64,000 nt of DNA, taken from Bacteroidota bacterium (GTDB lineage Bacteria > Bacteroidota > Bacteroidia > Chitinophagales > Chitinophagaceae). Below the pieces are notes generated by a model. That model was not told the origin of the DNA, did no database searches, and worked only from the letters and a program-made list of their open reading frames with translations. This document shows positions 8,468 through 16,690 of the stretch, in pieces; the stretch's first letter is position 1, and each line of letters begins with the position of its first letter. The position numbers were made by a program, and so were the translations under genes. The stretch is taken from the NCBI GenBank assembly GCA_018267725.1, contig JAFDXY010000009.1:455000-518999 (forward strand), written 5' to 3'.

Positions 8468-9541
8468 TTATATAATTTGATTTAACAACTGAATATACAA
8501 ATCAATTCCTTGTTTTATTTCATCAACAAAAATAAATTCATCTGCGGTATGGCTTCTTGCACTATCTCCGGGGCCAATTTTTAATGTTGGAAAATTCATT
8601 AATGCTTTATCGCTTGTTGTTGGAGAACCGTAATAACTTCTTCCTAATTTAATACCCGATTGTACAATAAGATGGTTTTTTGAAATAGAAGTTGAACGCA
8701 TTCTAAAACTTCTTGGTTTTATTTCTGAACTTATGTTTGATTGAATAATATTTAAAACTTCTTCAAATGTATATAATTCGTTTACTCTTATATCTACCAC
8801 AAAACTACATTGCGATGGCACAACATTGTGTTGTTTGTTTTCTGTGTTAATACTTGTAACAGTCATTTTCATTGGCCCCAATAAATCACTCACTTTATTA
8901 AATTGATAATTCGTAAACCAATTAATATCTTTCACAGCTTTGTATAAAGCATTGTCTCCTTCTTCTCTTGCAGCGTGGCCGGGTTTGCCATGTGTCGTAC
9001 AATCTAATACCAGCAAGCCTTTTTCGGCTATTGCCATATTCATTTGTGTAGGCTCTCCTACAATTCCAAATTCAATTTTTGGTAATTGAGGTAGTAAAAT
9101 TTCAATACCATTTTTCCCACTTATTTCTTCTTCGGCAGTTGCAGCAATAATAAAATTATATTTTAAATTTTCTTTATTATAGAAATGAAGAAACACATTA
9201 ATTAACGAAACCAAACAACCGCCTGCATCATTGCTGCCCAAGCCAAATAATTTTCCATCTTGCTCAACAGCTTCAAAAGGATTGAGTGTGTATGCTTTGT
9301 TAGGCTTAACCGTATCGTGATGTGAGTTTAATAAAATGGTTGGCTTGCTTTCATCAAAAAATTTATTCTTTGCCCAAATATTATTTAAGTATTTGTGTGT
9401 TGTAATATTTTTTGATTCTAAAAGCAACTGAATAATTTCTGCAGTTTTATCTTCTTCTTTACTTAAAGAAGGAGTTGCAATAAGTTGTTTTAATAAATTA
9501 ACAGCATTGGTATATAATATGTTTAGCTCTTGTTCTGTCAT
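8468..9541 (-). CDS. argE: M20-family N-acyl-citrulline/ornithine deacylase (ArgE-like)
   Basis: This 357-residue zinc aminoacylase has M20 metal motifs: NSHHDTVKP with His and Asp (about residue 75), GLGSNDAGGC with the bridging Asp, AATAEEEISG with the catalytic Glu pair, GEPTQM, and the C-terminal His in SHTADEF. In this operon the transcarbamylase acts on an N-acylated ornithine, so the natural substrate of this enzyme is probably N-succinyl- or N-acetyl-citrulline rather than acetylornithine. That is inference from the neighbouring argF' gene. Its start codon overlaps the end of argB by 4 nt, a sign of translational coupling. Confidence 0.88.
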   Translation of the reverse strand: MTEQELNILYTNAVNLLKQLIATPSLSKEEDKTAEIIQLLLESKNITTHKYLNNIWAKNKFFDESKPTILLNSHHDTVKPNKAYTLNPFEAVEQDGKLFGLGSNDAGGCLVSLINVFLHFYNKENLKYNFIIAATAEEEISGKNGIEILLPQLPKIEFGIVGEPTQMNMAIAEKGLLVLDCTTHGKPGHAAREEGDNALYKAVKDINWFTNYQFNKVSDLLGPMKMTVTSINTENKQHNVVPSQCSFVVDIRVNELYTFEEVLNIIQSNISSEIKPRSFRMRSTSISKNHLIVQSGIKLGRSYYGSPTTSDKALMNFPTLKIGPGDSARSHTADEFIFVDEIKQGIDLYIQLLNQII

Positions 9542-10377
9542 TGCATAATACTTGTTCCGCTTTTACCGTCAATTAAATTTTGTAATTCTTCAGCCTTACC
9601 AATTATAACTTTATTAACGCCACTTTGCAAAGCTTCAAAAGCATTATCTAATTTAGGAATCATGCCTTCGAATATTTTTTTCTCTTTTTTTAATTGACTA
9701 TAAAACTCCGGATTAATAGATTTAATTACAGTTGATTCGTTATTCACATCTAACAAAACACCTGCTTTTTCAAAAGAATAAATTAAGGTTACATTATACA
9801 ATTTACTCATTGCTTTTGCAGTTTCTTGTGCAATAGTATCGGCATTGGTGTTTAGTAATTGTCCTTTATCATCAACAGTTATAGGTGCTAATACCACAGC
9901 AATTTTTTGTTGCAATAAATTTTGAATGAATAATGTATTTACTTCATCAACATCTCCAACATAACCATAATCAATTCCATTTTTTAATGGGCGTTTGTGT
10001 GCTTTTATAATATTACCATCTGCACCAGTTAATCCAACTGCATTGCAATTATGTGATTGTAGTTTTGCAACAATATTTTTATTAATGTAACCGGCATATA
10101 CCATGGTTACAATTTTTAATGTTTCACTATCTGTTATTCTTCTGCCATCAATCATTTGTTGTTCAACATTCAATTCTTTAGCAAGCTTTGTTGCTAATTT
10201 TCCGCCACCATGAATTAAAATTTTATTTCCTTGAATAGCAATAAATGATTGTATGAATGATGCTAATTTATTTTCATCATCTATAATATTTCCTCCAATT
10301 TTTATAATAAAAAGAGCTTCTCTACCCTGCAAAGGATGGTTATTAAAAAGTTCTTTTTTATTTATTATATCACTCAT
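9538..10377 (-). CDS. argB: N-acetyl/N-succinyl-glutamate kinase
   Basis: This 279-residue amino-acid kinase phosphorylates the gamma-carboxylate of N-acylglutamate. The N-terminal phosphate-binding block IKIGGNIIDD (about residue 26), ILIHGGGKLATKLAKEL, and the central NTNADTIAQETAKAM region with the ATP-binding residues are all present. It is placed between argF' and argE, overlapping argE by 4 nt. In Bacteroidota the acyl group can be succinyl, and the SOTCase-type residue in the next gene suggests that here. The residues that would decide between acetyl and succinyl in ArgB itself cannot be judged from sequence alone. Confidence 0.92.
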   Translation of the reverse strand: MSDIINKKELFNNHPLQGREALFIIKIGGNIIDDENKLASFIQSFIAIQGNKILIHGGGKLATKLAKELNVEQQMIDGRRITDSETLKIVTMVYAGYINKNIVAKLQSHNCNAVGLTGADGNIIKAHKRPLKNGIDYGYVGDVDEVNTLFIQNLLQQKIAVVLAPITVDDKGQLLNTNADTIAQETAKAMSKLYNVTLIYSFEKAGVLLDVNNESTVIKSINPEFYSQLKKEKKIFEGMIPKLDNAFEALQSGVNKVIIGKAEELQNLIDGKSGTSIMQ

Positions 10378-10389
10378 TCTTTTCTTGTT

Positions 10390-11373
10390 TTAAGCTCCTC
10401 CTTTGAAGAAGTTTGAGGAGGCTAAAATTTCGCTCAACACCGCTTGTGCAGCCCACACACGGTTGCTTGCTTGTTGTGTAACTAAGCTATTGGCACTGTC
10501 TAATATTTCATCACTCAACTCTACATTTCTTCTTACAGGTAAGCAATGCATCACTTTAGCATTATTTGTTATTTGTAATTTTTCATTAGTAAGCATCCAA
10601 CTTGGATCGTTCTCGTAAACTTTCCCATAATCATTAAATGTGCTCCAATTTTTTACATAAACATAATCTGCATTTTTTAAAGCTTCATCTTGATTATGCA
10701 TTATAATTGCTCCTTTAGTAAAACGTTCATCTAATTCATAATCTTGAGGATGCGTAATTACAAAATCTGCTTCCTTCCATGTATTTATCCATTGAGAAAA
10801 ACTATTTGCAACGCACTGTGGCAAAGGTTTTACATGCGGTGCCCATGTAAGAACAATTTTAGGTCGGTCATTGATAGTCAATAGTTTTCTATCTTCTTGT
10901 ATGGTTATAATGTCTGTTAAACTTTGCAACGGATGCAATGTTGCACTTTCTAAACTTACCACCGGAACACCTGCATATTTTATAAATTGATGAATATATA
11001 ATTCACTATAATCATCTTCTTTATTTTTTAAAGAAGGAAAAGTTCTGATAGCTAATACATCAAAATATTTTCCCAATATTGGTGCTGCATCTTTTATATG
11101 TTCTACCGTATTGCCACTCATAATAGCACCTTCTTCAAATTCTAAAGCCCATCCTTCTTTATCTACATTAAAAACAATTGCTTCCATACCTAAGTTACTT
11201 GCAGCAACTTGTGTGCTTAAACGTGTTCGTAAACTTGGATTTAAAAACAATAAACCAATTCTTTTCCCTGCTCCCAAATGCTTATCTGCAAAGGGGTTTG
11301 CTTTGTATGCTAATGCTTTTGCAACTAAACTATTAATATTGTTTACATCATTTACAGAAATAAATTGTTTCAT
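10390..11373 (-). CDS. argF': N-succinylornithine transcarbamylase (SOTCase, ArgF')
   Basis: This 327-residue transcarbamylase transfers the carbamoyl group to an N-acylated ornithine. The carbamoyl-phosphate loop SLRTR (residues 47-51), HPLQSLTDI, TWAPHVKPLPQ and MHCLPVRRN are present, and the sequence aligns along its whole length with my recollection of the Bacteroides fragilis SOTCase. The residue equivalent to Pro90 there (Glu92 in the Xanthomonas acetylornithine enzyme) is Val90 here, in GNTVEH. Published mutants of that Glu to Pro, Ser, Ala or Val switch the enzyme to succinylornithine, so Val predicts succinyl specificity. A 2-3 unit period-7 stretch (10867-10888) encodes LLTINDRP in a loop before the catalytic TWAPH. 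Confidence 0.9.
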   Translation of the reverse strand: MKQFISVNDVNNINSLVAKALAYKANPFADKHLGAGKRIGLLFLNPSLRTRLSTQVAASNLGMEAIVFNVDKEGWALEFEEGAIMSGNTVEHIKDAAPILGKYFDVLAIRTFPSLKNKEDDYSELYIHQFIKYAGVPVVSLESATLHPLQSLTDIITIQEDRKLLTINDRPKIVLTWAPHVKPLPQCVANSFSQWINTWKEADFVITHPQDYELDERFTKGAIIMHNQDEALKNADYVYVKNWSTFNDYGKVYENDPSWMLTNEKLQITNNAKVMHCLPVRRNVELSDEILDSANSLVTQQASNRVWAAQAVLSEILASSNFFKGGA

Positions 11374-11396
11374 TTCTTATCTGCTTAAAAAAGTTA

Positions 11397-12173
11397 TTAG
11401 TTGTATTTTGAATATTCAAATTGCCTTGCTGTAGATAAATAGAAATAACTGTTTATCTGTTCATTTAATTTATTGATGAGTTGTAGAATTTCGGTTTTTT
11501 GTTTTTGTTTTTCTGATGCTGTTGCTTCTTTATTCAACTCAATTCTATCTTCAGAATCTTGTTGTAATGCTTGAAGAAATAATTGTTTTTGTTTCTCGAA
11601 TTTTAATGCCGAATCTTCTGAGCGTTGCAAATGATAAAGTGTTATAGCATATTCTGCATACGCAAGAATACGTTGATCCATGTGCAAGTAAAAAGTGCCT
11701 GCACCATTAATTCCTATATGAATATTATTAATGGTTTCGTAAATATCAATTAATTTTTTTCTTTCAACTTTATATTTATCTATTCCATTTTGAATGCTTA
11801 AAAAATAAGCATAGAAATTATAAAAAATATCTTGACCCGCTTCGCTTGAAAAACCTAAAAACAAAGTATCTGTTGTAGGGATTTTTCTTTGATTAAAAAC
11901 CATATCAGGATCTAAAGCATATTGAGAACTGAATAAACCTGAATAATTTTTTTCTAAATAATTTAATTCTTGTTTAGTAATAACAGTTGTATCTCCAAAG
12001 GCATTAATAAACACAACCGAATCTTTTTGAAACAGAAAATTATATACACTATCTCTTGTGTATTTTTCTGTTGCTAACGAATCTGTATTTGCGTTTTTTA
12101 GTTTAGTTTGTTTTTCAGTTTGCGTGCAACTAAAAAAAATAAATGCAATAAGAATTAACAATAATTTTTTCAT
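11397..12173 (-). CDS. Predicted lipoprotein within the arginine operon, unknown function
   Basis: This 258-residue protein starts with a lipoprotein signal (MKKLLLILIAFIFFSC), with the lipobox Cys at residue 16, so it is probably anchored in a membrane facing the periplasm. The rest is charged and mostly helical, with a Lys/Glu-rich region around residues 190-230 that could form a coiled coil. No known domain is recognised. It lies between argD (8 nt upstream) and argF' (23 nt downstream) in the same direction, so it is cotranscribed with enzymes of the cytosol. A role in arginine transport or sensing is possible but unsupported. Confidence 0.75.
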   Translation of the reverse strand: MKKLLLILIAFIFFSCTQTEKQTKLKNANTDSLATEKYTRDSVYNFLFQKDSVVFINAFGDTTVITKQELNYLEKNYSGLFSSQYALDPDMVFNQRKIPTTDTLFLGFSSEAGQDIFYNFYAYFLSIQNGIDKYKVERKKLIDIYETINNIHIGINGAGTFYLHMDQRILAYAEYAITLYHLQRSEDSALKFEKQKQLFLQALQQDSEDRIELNKEATASEKQKQKTEILQLINKLNEQINSYFYLSTARQFEYSKYN

Positions 12174-12181
12174 ATAAGGGT

Positions 12182-13339
12182 TTAAACTGTTACCATTTCT
12201 GTTTTTAATTCTGCAATGGCTTCTTGCAATACTTCTAAAAATTCATCTACTTGTTTTCTGCTAATGGCTAATGATGGTAATAAACGAATTACATTGGGTT
12301 TTGCTTCTCCAGTAAATACATTAAAACTTTGTAATAGTTTTTTCTTCAAATCTTTTATTTCTTCAGGCACATCAAAACCAATCATTAAACCTTTGCCACG
12401 AACATTTTTTATTGCATCAATATTTTTTAATTTATTCATTAAATACATACCGCGTTGCTTTGCCATTTCAATTAAATTTTCTTGTTCAATAACTTCTAAA
12501 ACAGCCAGTGCCGCAGCACATGCCAAATGGTTGCCACCAAAGGTTGTACCCAACATACCATGCTTGGGTTTAATATGTGGTGCAATTAAAATACCACCAA
12601 TAGGAAAGCCGTTGCCCATGCCTTTTGCCATTGTATAAATATCGGCATTTACTTCTGCATAATCATGCGAGAAAAATTTTCCGCTTCTGCCATAACCACA
12701 TTGTACACTATCTGCAACATAAACAGCATTATATTCATTACATAAATTTCTTATTAATTTTAAAAATGATATAGATGCAATGTTAATACCGCCCACGCCT
12801 TGTATGCCTTCAACAATTACTGCTGCAATTTTATTTCCATTTTCATTAAAACATTGTTGCAATGCTTTTTCGTCGTTAAACGGAAGAAAAATAATATTAT
12901 CTGTTTCATTTACCGGAGCAACAATATTTTTATTATCGGTTGCTGCAACAGCTAATGATGTTCTGCCATGAAATGATTTTGAAAATGCAATTATTTTTTT
13001 TCTGTTGGTATGAAATGATGCAAGCTTTAATGCGTTTTCATTTGCTTCTGCACCACTGTTACAAAGAAATAATTGATAATCTTCTTTACCACTAATCTTT
13101 CCTAATTTTTCTGCTAATTGTTGTTGAATAGGTATTACAACAGAGTTTGAATAGAATGCAATTTTTTCTAATTGTTCTTCAATTTTTTTTACCCAATGCG
13201 GATGTGTATGTCCAATACTAATTACTGCATGGCCACCATACATATCTAAATATTGCACACCATTTTCGTCCCAAACATAAGAGCCGAGAGCTTTTGTAAT
13301 GGTAATGTTGTTTAAAGGGTAAACATCAAAAAGAATCAT
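12182..13339 (-). CDS. argD: Acetylornithine/succinylornithine aminotransferase
   Basis: This 385-residue PLP-dependent class III aminotransferase converts N-acylglutamate semialdehyde to N-acylornithine. It shows GGHAVISIGHTHP, NSGAEANENALKLA (phosphate-binding turn), VEGIQGVGG, the PLP-contacting Asp in YVADSVQCGYGRSG, and the Schiff-base Lys in MAKGMGNGFP, followed by GTTFGGNHLACAAALAVL. It lies downstream of argC, separated by a hairpin-forming REP-like repeat (13355-13417) that could alter message stability inside the operon. The class also includes other omega-aminotransferases, but the operon fixes the role. Confidence 0.93.
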   Translation of the reverse strand: MILFDVYPLNNITITKALGSYVWDENGVQYLDMYGGHAVISIGHTHPHWVKKIEEQLEKIAFYSNSVVIPIQQQLAEKLGKISGKEDYQLFLCNSGAEANENALKLASFHTNRKKIIAFSKSFHGRTSLAVAATDNKNIVAPVNETDNIIFLPFNDEKALQQCFNENGNKIAAVIVEGIQGVGGINIASISFLKLIRNLCNEYNAVYVADSVQCGYGRSGKFFSHDYAEVNADIYTMAKGMGNGFPIGGILIAPHIKPKHGMLGTTFGGNHLACAAALAVLEVIEQENLIEMAKQRGMYLMNKLKNIDAIKNVRGKGLMIGFDVPEEIKDLKKKLLQSFNVFTGEAKPNVIRLLPSLAISRKQVDEFLEVLQEAIAELKTEMVTV

Positions 13340-13354
13340 AAGTATAAGTTTGTT

Positions 13355-13417
13355 ATCATTCTGAGCAAAGCGAAGAATCTTTTAAATTATAGATGTCTCA
13401 CTTCGTTCGACATGACG
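13355..13417. repeat. Full REP-like palindromic element between argC and argD
   Basis: The left arm (ATCATTCTGAGCAAAG...GAAGAATCT, 13355-13380) and right arm (AGATGTCTCACTTCG...CATGACG, 13391-13417) are imperfect inverted repeats around a 10-nt AT-rich loop, able to form a long RNA hairpin. The right arm ends exactly at the argC stop codon. Half copies lie at 2783-2829 and 8149-8175. Confidence 0.75.
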
Positions 13418-14413
13418 TTAAAAATAATTTGCTTTAAGTTTTAAACCTTCATCTTCATCCAATCCAAACATTAAATTCATATTCTGCAAAGCCTGTCCCG
13501 ATGCACCTTTTAAAAGATTATCGGTTGCCGAATGAACAATAATTTTGTTTTCTTGTTTCTCAATATGAATTAAACATTTGTTGGTATTTACTACTTGCTT
13601 TAAATCTATCATTGTATTACTTACATGCGTAAATTTTGCATCTTTATAAAAGCTATTGTATAATTCTTTTACTTCTTCTAACGATAAAGAGGAATCAATT
13701 ACAGATGAAACATAAATACCTCTTGTAAAATCTCCTCGCCAAGGAACAAAATGTACGCCTCCATTTGAAGTTGGAAAATTATTTTGAAGCTGAAGTAATG
13801 ATTGATGTATTTCTTTTATATGTTGATGATTTAATGTTTTGTATGCAGAAATATTATTAGCACGCCAACTAAAATGCGATGTGGCATTTAAACTTTGCCC
13901 CGCACCCGTACTGCCTGTAATGCCCGTTGTATATACATCTCCAAGAATTCCTGCTTTTGCCAATGGCAATAAACCTAATTGAATACATGTTGCAAAACAA
14001 CCCGGATTAGCAATATTGTTTGCAGATTTAATTTGTGTTTTATTTAATTCAGGAAGGCCGTAAACAAACTGTCGACCGTCGACCGTCGACTGTGGGCTAA
14101 GTCTAAAATCTTGCGATAAATCAATAATTTTTATTTTTTCATTAATTGTATTTGCTTCTAAAAATTTGCGAGCATCTCCATGCCCAACACATAAAAACAA
14201 AACAGCCTCATCCCAACCTTCTCCAAAGGAGAAGGAGTCTGAAAATTTTAAATCTGTTTCACCAATTAAATCTTTATGTACTTCATAAACAAATTTGTTT
14301 GCATTACTATTACTGTTTATAAAAGTAATTTTTACATACGGATGATTAATTAATAAACGAATTAATTCTCCGCCGGTATAACCTGCTCCACCTATAATGC
14401 CTGCTTTAATCAT
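13418..14413 (-). CDS. argC: N-acetyl(succinyl)-gamma-glutamyl-phosphate reductase
   Basis: This 331-residue NADPH-dependent reductase makes N-acylglutamate semialdehyde. The N-terminal nucleotide fold GIIGGAGYTGGELIRLL is followed by the catalytic-Cys motif ANPGCFATCIQLGLLPL (about residue 150), then HFSWRANN, HQHIKEI and NLLKGASGQALQNMNLMFG at the C-terminus. Two loops are longer than in the Bacteroides enzyme as I recall it and are encoded by repeats: SFSFGEGWDE (14206-14240, a perfect 8-bp palindrome) and STVDGRQ (14071-14091, heptamers). Both insertions keep the frame and avoid the catalytic blocks, so function is probably retained. Confidence 0.93.
   Translation of the reverse strand: MIKAGIIGGAGYTGGELIRLLINHPYVKITFINSNSNANKFVYEVHKDLIGETDLKFSDSFSFGEGWDEAVLFLCVGHGDARKFLEANTINEKIKIIDLSQDFRLSPQSTVDGRQFVYGLPELNKTQIKSANNIANPGCFATCIQLGLLPLAKAGILGDVYTTGITGSTGAGQSLNATSHFSWRANNISAYKTLNHQHIKEIHQSLLQLQNNFPTSNGGVHFVPWRGDFTRGIYVSSVIDSSLSLEEVKELYNSFYKDAKFTHVSNTMIDLKQVVNTNKCLIHIEKQENKIIVHSATDNLLKGASGQALQNMNLMFGLDEDEGLKLKANYF
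14071..14091. repeat. In-frame heptanucleotide array in argC
   Basis: Three perfect-phase units are present, GTCGACC, GTCGACC and GTCGACT, each centred on a GTCGAC palindrome. They fall in the loop between DFRL and FVYGLPELN of ArgC. Confidence 0.8.
14206..14240. repeat. In-frame palindromic repeat in argC
   Basis: The stretch holds the perfect inverted repeat CCTTCTCC-AAA-GGAGAAGG (14217-14235) next to CCTCATCCCAA. I recall similar sequences dispersed in other Bacteroidota genomes but cannot verify this here. It encodes SFSFGEGWDE just before the conserved VLFLC strand of ArgC. Confidence 0.55.
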
Positions 14414-14433
14414 AATGTTATACGTTTTAATAA

Positions 14434-15627
14434 TTATTCGTTACTCTCTTTCACTTTAGTATAAATTACTGTTTGGTTTCCGAATATTTTACTAAAGCCT
14501 CTTACATCTTCTCCTGTAAATCCGGTATTCATTTCACCATATTTTCCAAACTTGCTACTCATTAAATCATATTTACTTTCAATACCAATTATTTGAAAAT
14601 GATAGGGCTTCAACAACACAAAAGCATCGCCAGTAACTTGTTGCTGAGAGTTTTCTAAATAGGCTTCAATATCTCTCATTACAGGATCTAAAATTTGCCC
14701 CTCATGCAACCAATTGCCATAAAACTGAGCCAATGTATCTTTCCAATTTAATTGCCATTTAGTTAATATATGTTTTTCTAATGCATGGTGTGCTTTTAAA
14801 ATAACCATAGGAGCTGCGGCTTCAAAACCCACACGGCCTTTAATGCCAATAATGGTATCGCCCACATGAATGTCTCTTCCAATGCCATAAGGACCTGCCA
14901 ATGTTTGTAAATATTGAATTGCTTCTGTTGGATGATTAAAAATTTTATCATCAACTTCAAACAATTCTCCTTTAATAAAATGTAATTTCACTTCTCTGCT
15001 TCCAGATTCGGTAACTTGTGTTGGCCAAGCTTCTTCTGGCAATAAACCTTTGCTGTTTAATGTTTCTTTGCCACCAACACTTGTTCCCCATAAGCCTTTG
15101 TTTATTGAATAAACAGCTTTGTCAAAATTCATTTCAACACCTTTACTTTTTAAATAAGTAATCTCTTCCTCTCGGCTTAATTTTAAATCACGTATTGGTG
15201 TAATAATTTCAACTCCGGGAATCATGATATTAAAAATCATATCAAAACGTACTTGATCATTTCCTGCTCCTGTGCTTCCGTGTGCAACTGCATCGGCATT
15301 TAATTTTTTTGCATGCTCGGCAATATGCAATGCTTGCGATAATCTTTCGGCACTTACACTTAAAGGATAGGTGTTGTTTTTTAAAACGTTTCCAAAAATT
15401 AAATACTTAATAATTTTATCGTAATAACCTTTAACTGCATTTACAGTTGTATGTGTTTTTACACCTAATGTATAAGCATGTGTTTCAATTTTTTGTAATT
15501 CATCATTGTTAAAACCTCCGGTGTTTACAATAATGCTATGCACTTCATAACCTTTTTCTTCAAAATGTTTTACGCAGAATGTGGTATCTAAACCGCCGCT
15601 AAAACCTAATACAACTTTCTTGCTCAT
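14434..15627 (-). CDS. argG: Argininosuccinate synthase
   Basis: This 397-residue enzyme condenses citrulline and aspartate using ATP. The N-terminal PP-loop motif GFSGGLDTTFCVKHF (residues 8-22) binds ATP, HGSTGAGNDQVRF is the conserved citrulline/aspartate block, and TPIRDLKLSREEEI and GGKETLNSKGLLPE follow. The length matches the family. It is 20 nt upstream of argC in the same direction and 26 nt downstream of the GNAT gene. With argH it completes the conversion of citrulline to arginine. Confidence 0.95.
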   Translation of the reverse strand: MSKKVVLGFSGGLDTTFCVKHFEEKGYEVHSIIVNTGGFNNDELQKIETHAYTLGVKTHTTVNAVKGYYDKIIKYLIFGNVLKNNTYPLSVSAERLSQALHIAEHAKKLNADAVAHGSTGAGNDQVRFDMIFNIMIPGVEIITPIRDLKLSREEEITYLKSKGVEMNFDKAVYSINKGLWGTSVGGKETLNSKGLLPEEAWPTQVTESGSREVKLHFIKGELFEVDDKIFNHPTEAIQYLQTLAGPYGIGRDIHVGDTIIGIKGRVGFEAAAPMVILKAHHALEKHILTKWQLNWKDTLAQFYGNWLHEGQILDPVMRDIEAYLENSQQQVTGDAFVLLKPYHFQIIGIESKYDLMSSKFGKYGEMNTGFTGEDVRGFSKIFGNQTVIYTKVKESNE

Positions 15628-15653
15628 TGTTTGTTGTTTTATTAAATATTTTT

Positions 15654-16340
15654 TTAATGAAAGAAGATAGAAAAGAGAACACTTAATTTTCCGTTACCGT
15701 TTTTATTTTTTCGAAATAATTGTTTTATGCGTAATAACCGTTCGTATAACTTAGATTTTTTTTCAAAATTTTCTGTTGTTTCTTTTGAAGTGTAATGGTC
15801 TGCAGGATCAAAAAGCATTGCAGTGCACATGCAATTCTTTCTGTCTTTACTCATTAAAATATCGTAATTAATACAACTTTTGCAGCCTGCCCAAAAATCT
15901 TCATCATCAGTTAATTCACTGTAGGTAACGGGCTCGTAACCTAACTCGCTATTAATTTTCATTACAGCCAAGCCTGTTGTTAAACCAAAAATTTTTGCAG
16001 TTGGATATTTCTCTCTCGATAAATCAAATATTCTTTTTTTAATTTGTTTGGCTACGCCGCTTTTTCTGTATTCGGGAGATACTATTAAACCACTATTGGC
16101 TACAAATTTTCCGTGGCTCCATTCTTCAATATAACAAAAGCCAACCCACTCTGCATTATTTGTTAAGGCAATAACTGCTTTGCCTTCTAACATTTTTTTT
16201 GCAACATAATCTGGTGAGCGTTTGGCAATACCCGTGCCCCTTGCTTTGGCACTGGCTTCCATTTCATCTGTTATTTGCTGGGCATAATGTGTATCGGCAA
16301 TATTGGCTACACGTATAATAATTTTTTGTTGATTGTTCAC
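15654..16340 (-). CDS. GNAT-family acyltransferase, probable N-acylglutamate synthase (first step of arginine synthesis)
   Basis: This 228-residue protein starts with GTG at 16338-16340. A GNAT fold is indicated by the acyl-CoA pyrophosphate-loop block SGLIVSPEYRKSGVAKQIKK (about residues 93-112). A Cys cluster follows (CKSC, then NCMC about 15 residues later), suggesting a metal site. As the leading gene of an operon with every other step from glutamate to arginine, it is the obvious candidate for making N-acetyl- or N-succinyl-glutamate. I recall that a related Bacteroides GNAT was assigned N-acylglutamate synthase from fitness data. The C-terminus (VLFSIFFH) is encoded by a pyrimidine-rich, roughly period-7 stretch and may be a repeat-derived extension. 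Confidence 0.75.
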   Translation of the reverse strand: MNNQQKIIIRVANIADTHYAQQITDEMEASAKARGTGIAKRSPDYVAKKMLEGKAVIALTNNAEWVGFCYIEEWSHGKFVANSGLIVSPEYRKSGVAKQIKKRIFDLSREKYPTAKIFGLTTGLAVMKINSELGYEPVTYSELTDDEDFWAGCKSCINYDILMSKDRKNCMCTAMLFDPADHYTSKETTENFEKKSKLYERLLRIKQLFRKNKNGNGKLSVLFSIFFH

Positions 16341-16382
16341 TGCTGTTGCAACTTTGAGAAATTTTAAAATCTGTTAATGATA

Positions 16383-16402
16383 ATCAATCTAAATAGATTG
16401 AT
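16383..16402. promoter_or_regulatory. Perfect 20-bp palindrome, candidate operator of the arginine operon
   Basis: ATCAATCTA-AA-TAGATTGAT is a perfect inverted repeat with 9-bp arms, 43 nt upstream of the GTG of the first arginine gene. Its size and symmetry fit a dimeric repressor site. It does not match the ArgR consensus I know, and a weak mRNA hairpin is the alternative. Confidence 0.45.
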
Positions 16403-16654
16403 GAAGCGACACTATTGGCTTACAAAAGTGTATTAGATTCGTGGTCGTCGCAATAAAAAAAGAAAACAATTGTTACCCACTGTGCATAAAACACTTGCTT
16501 GTGTAGTATGTAAATTAATAATGTTATGGGTGTTATACTTTTTCAACTTCAGTTTAAAATAAAGGTGAACACAATATTTTTTTTGAGGGCGTAAAATTAT
16601 AATAGTTTATGCTTATATGCTTATTTTTTTTGTAAAACTTTAATTAAGTGCATT

Positions 16655-16690
16655 AATTAAAAAGCCGTTCTGCATTGCAAAACGGCTGTA
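16655..16690 (-). terminator. Rho-independent terminator
   Basis: On the minus strand the stem AGCCGTT/AACGGCT with an 11-nt loop is followed by TTTTTAATT, 31 nt after the stop of the outer-membrane protein gene. Confidence 0.8.

Noticed and set aside
10867..10888. Period-7-like stretch in argF' (CTATTGA, CTATCAA on the minus strand)
   Set aside because: Only two to three degenerate units; too short in AT-rich DNA to separate from chance, so it is only mentioned under the gene.
12216..12638. 140-codon open frame antisense to argD
   Set aside because: Shadow frame of a clearly conserved aminotransferase.
15659..15684. C/T-rich period-7-like end of the GNAT gene
   Set aside because: Units are degenerate and the sequence is low complexity; kept only as a remark in the gene entry.
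16407..16452. Possible structured RNA or tRNA-like segment with GCGAC/GTCGC arms upstream of the arginine operon
   Set aside because: Arms overlap and compete, and no cloverleaf or known riboswitch core can be drawn.
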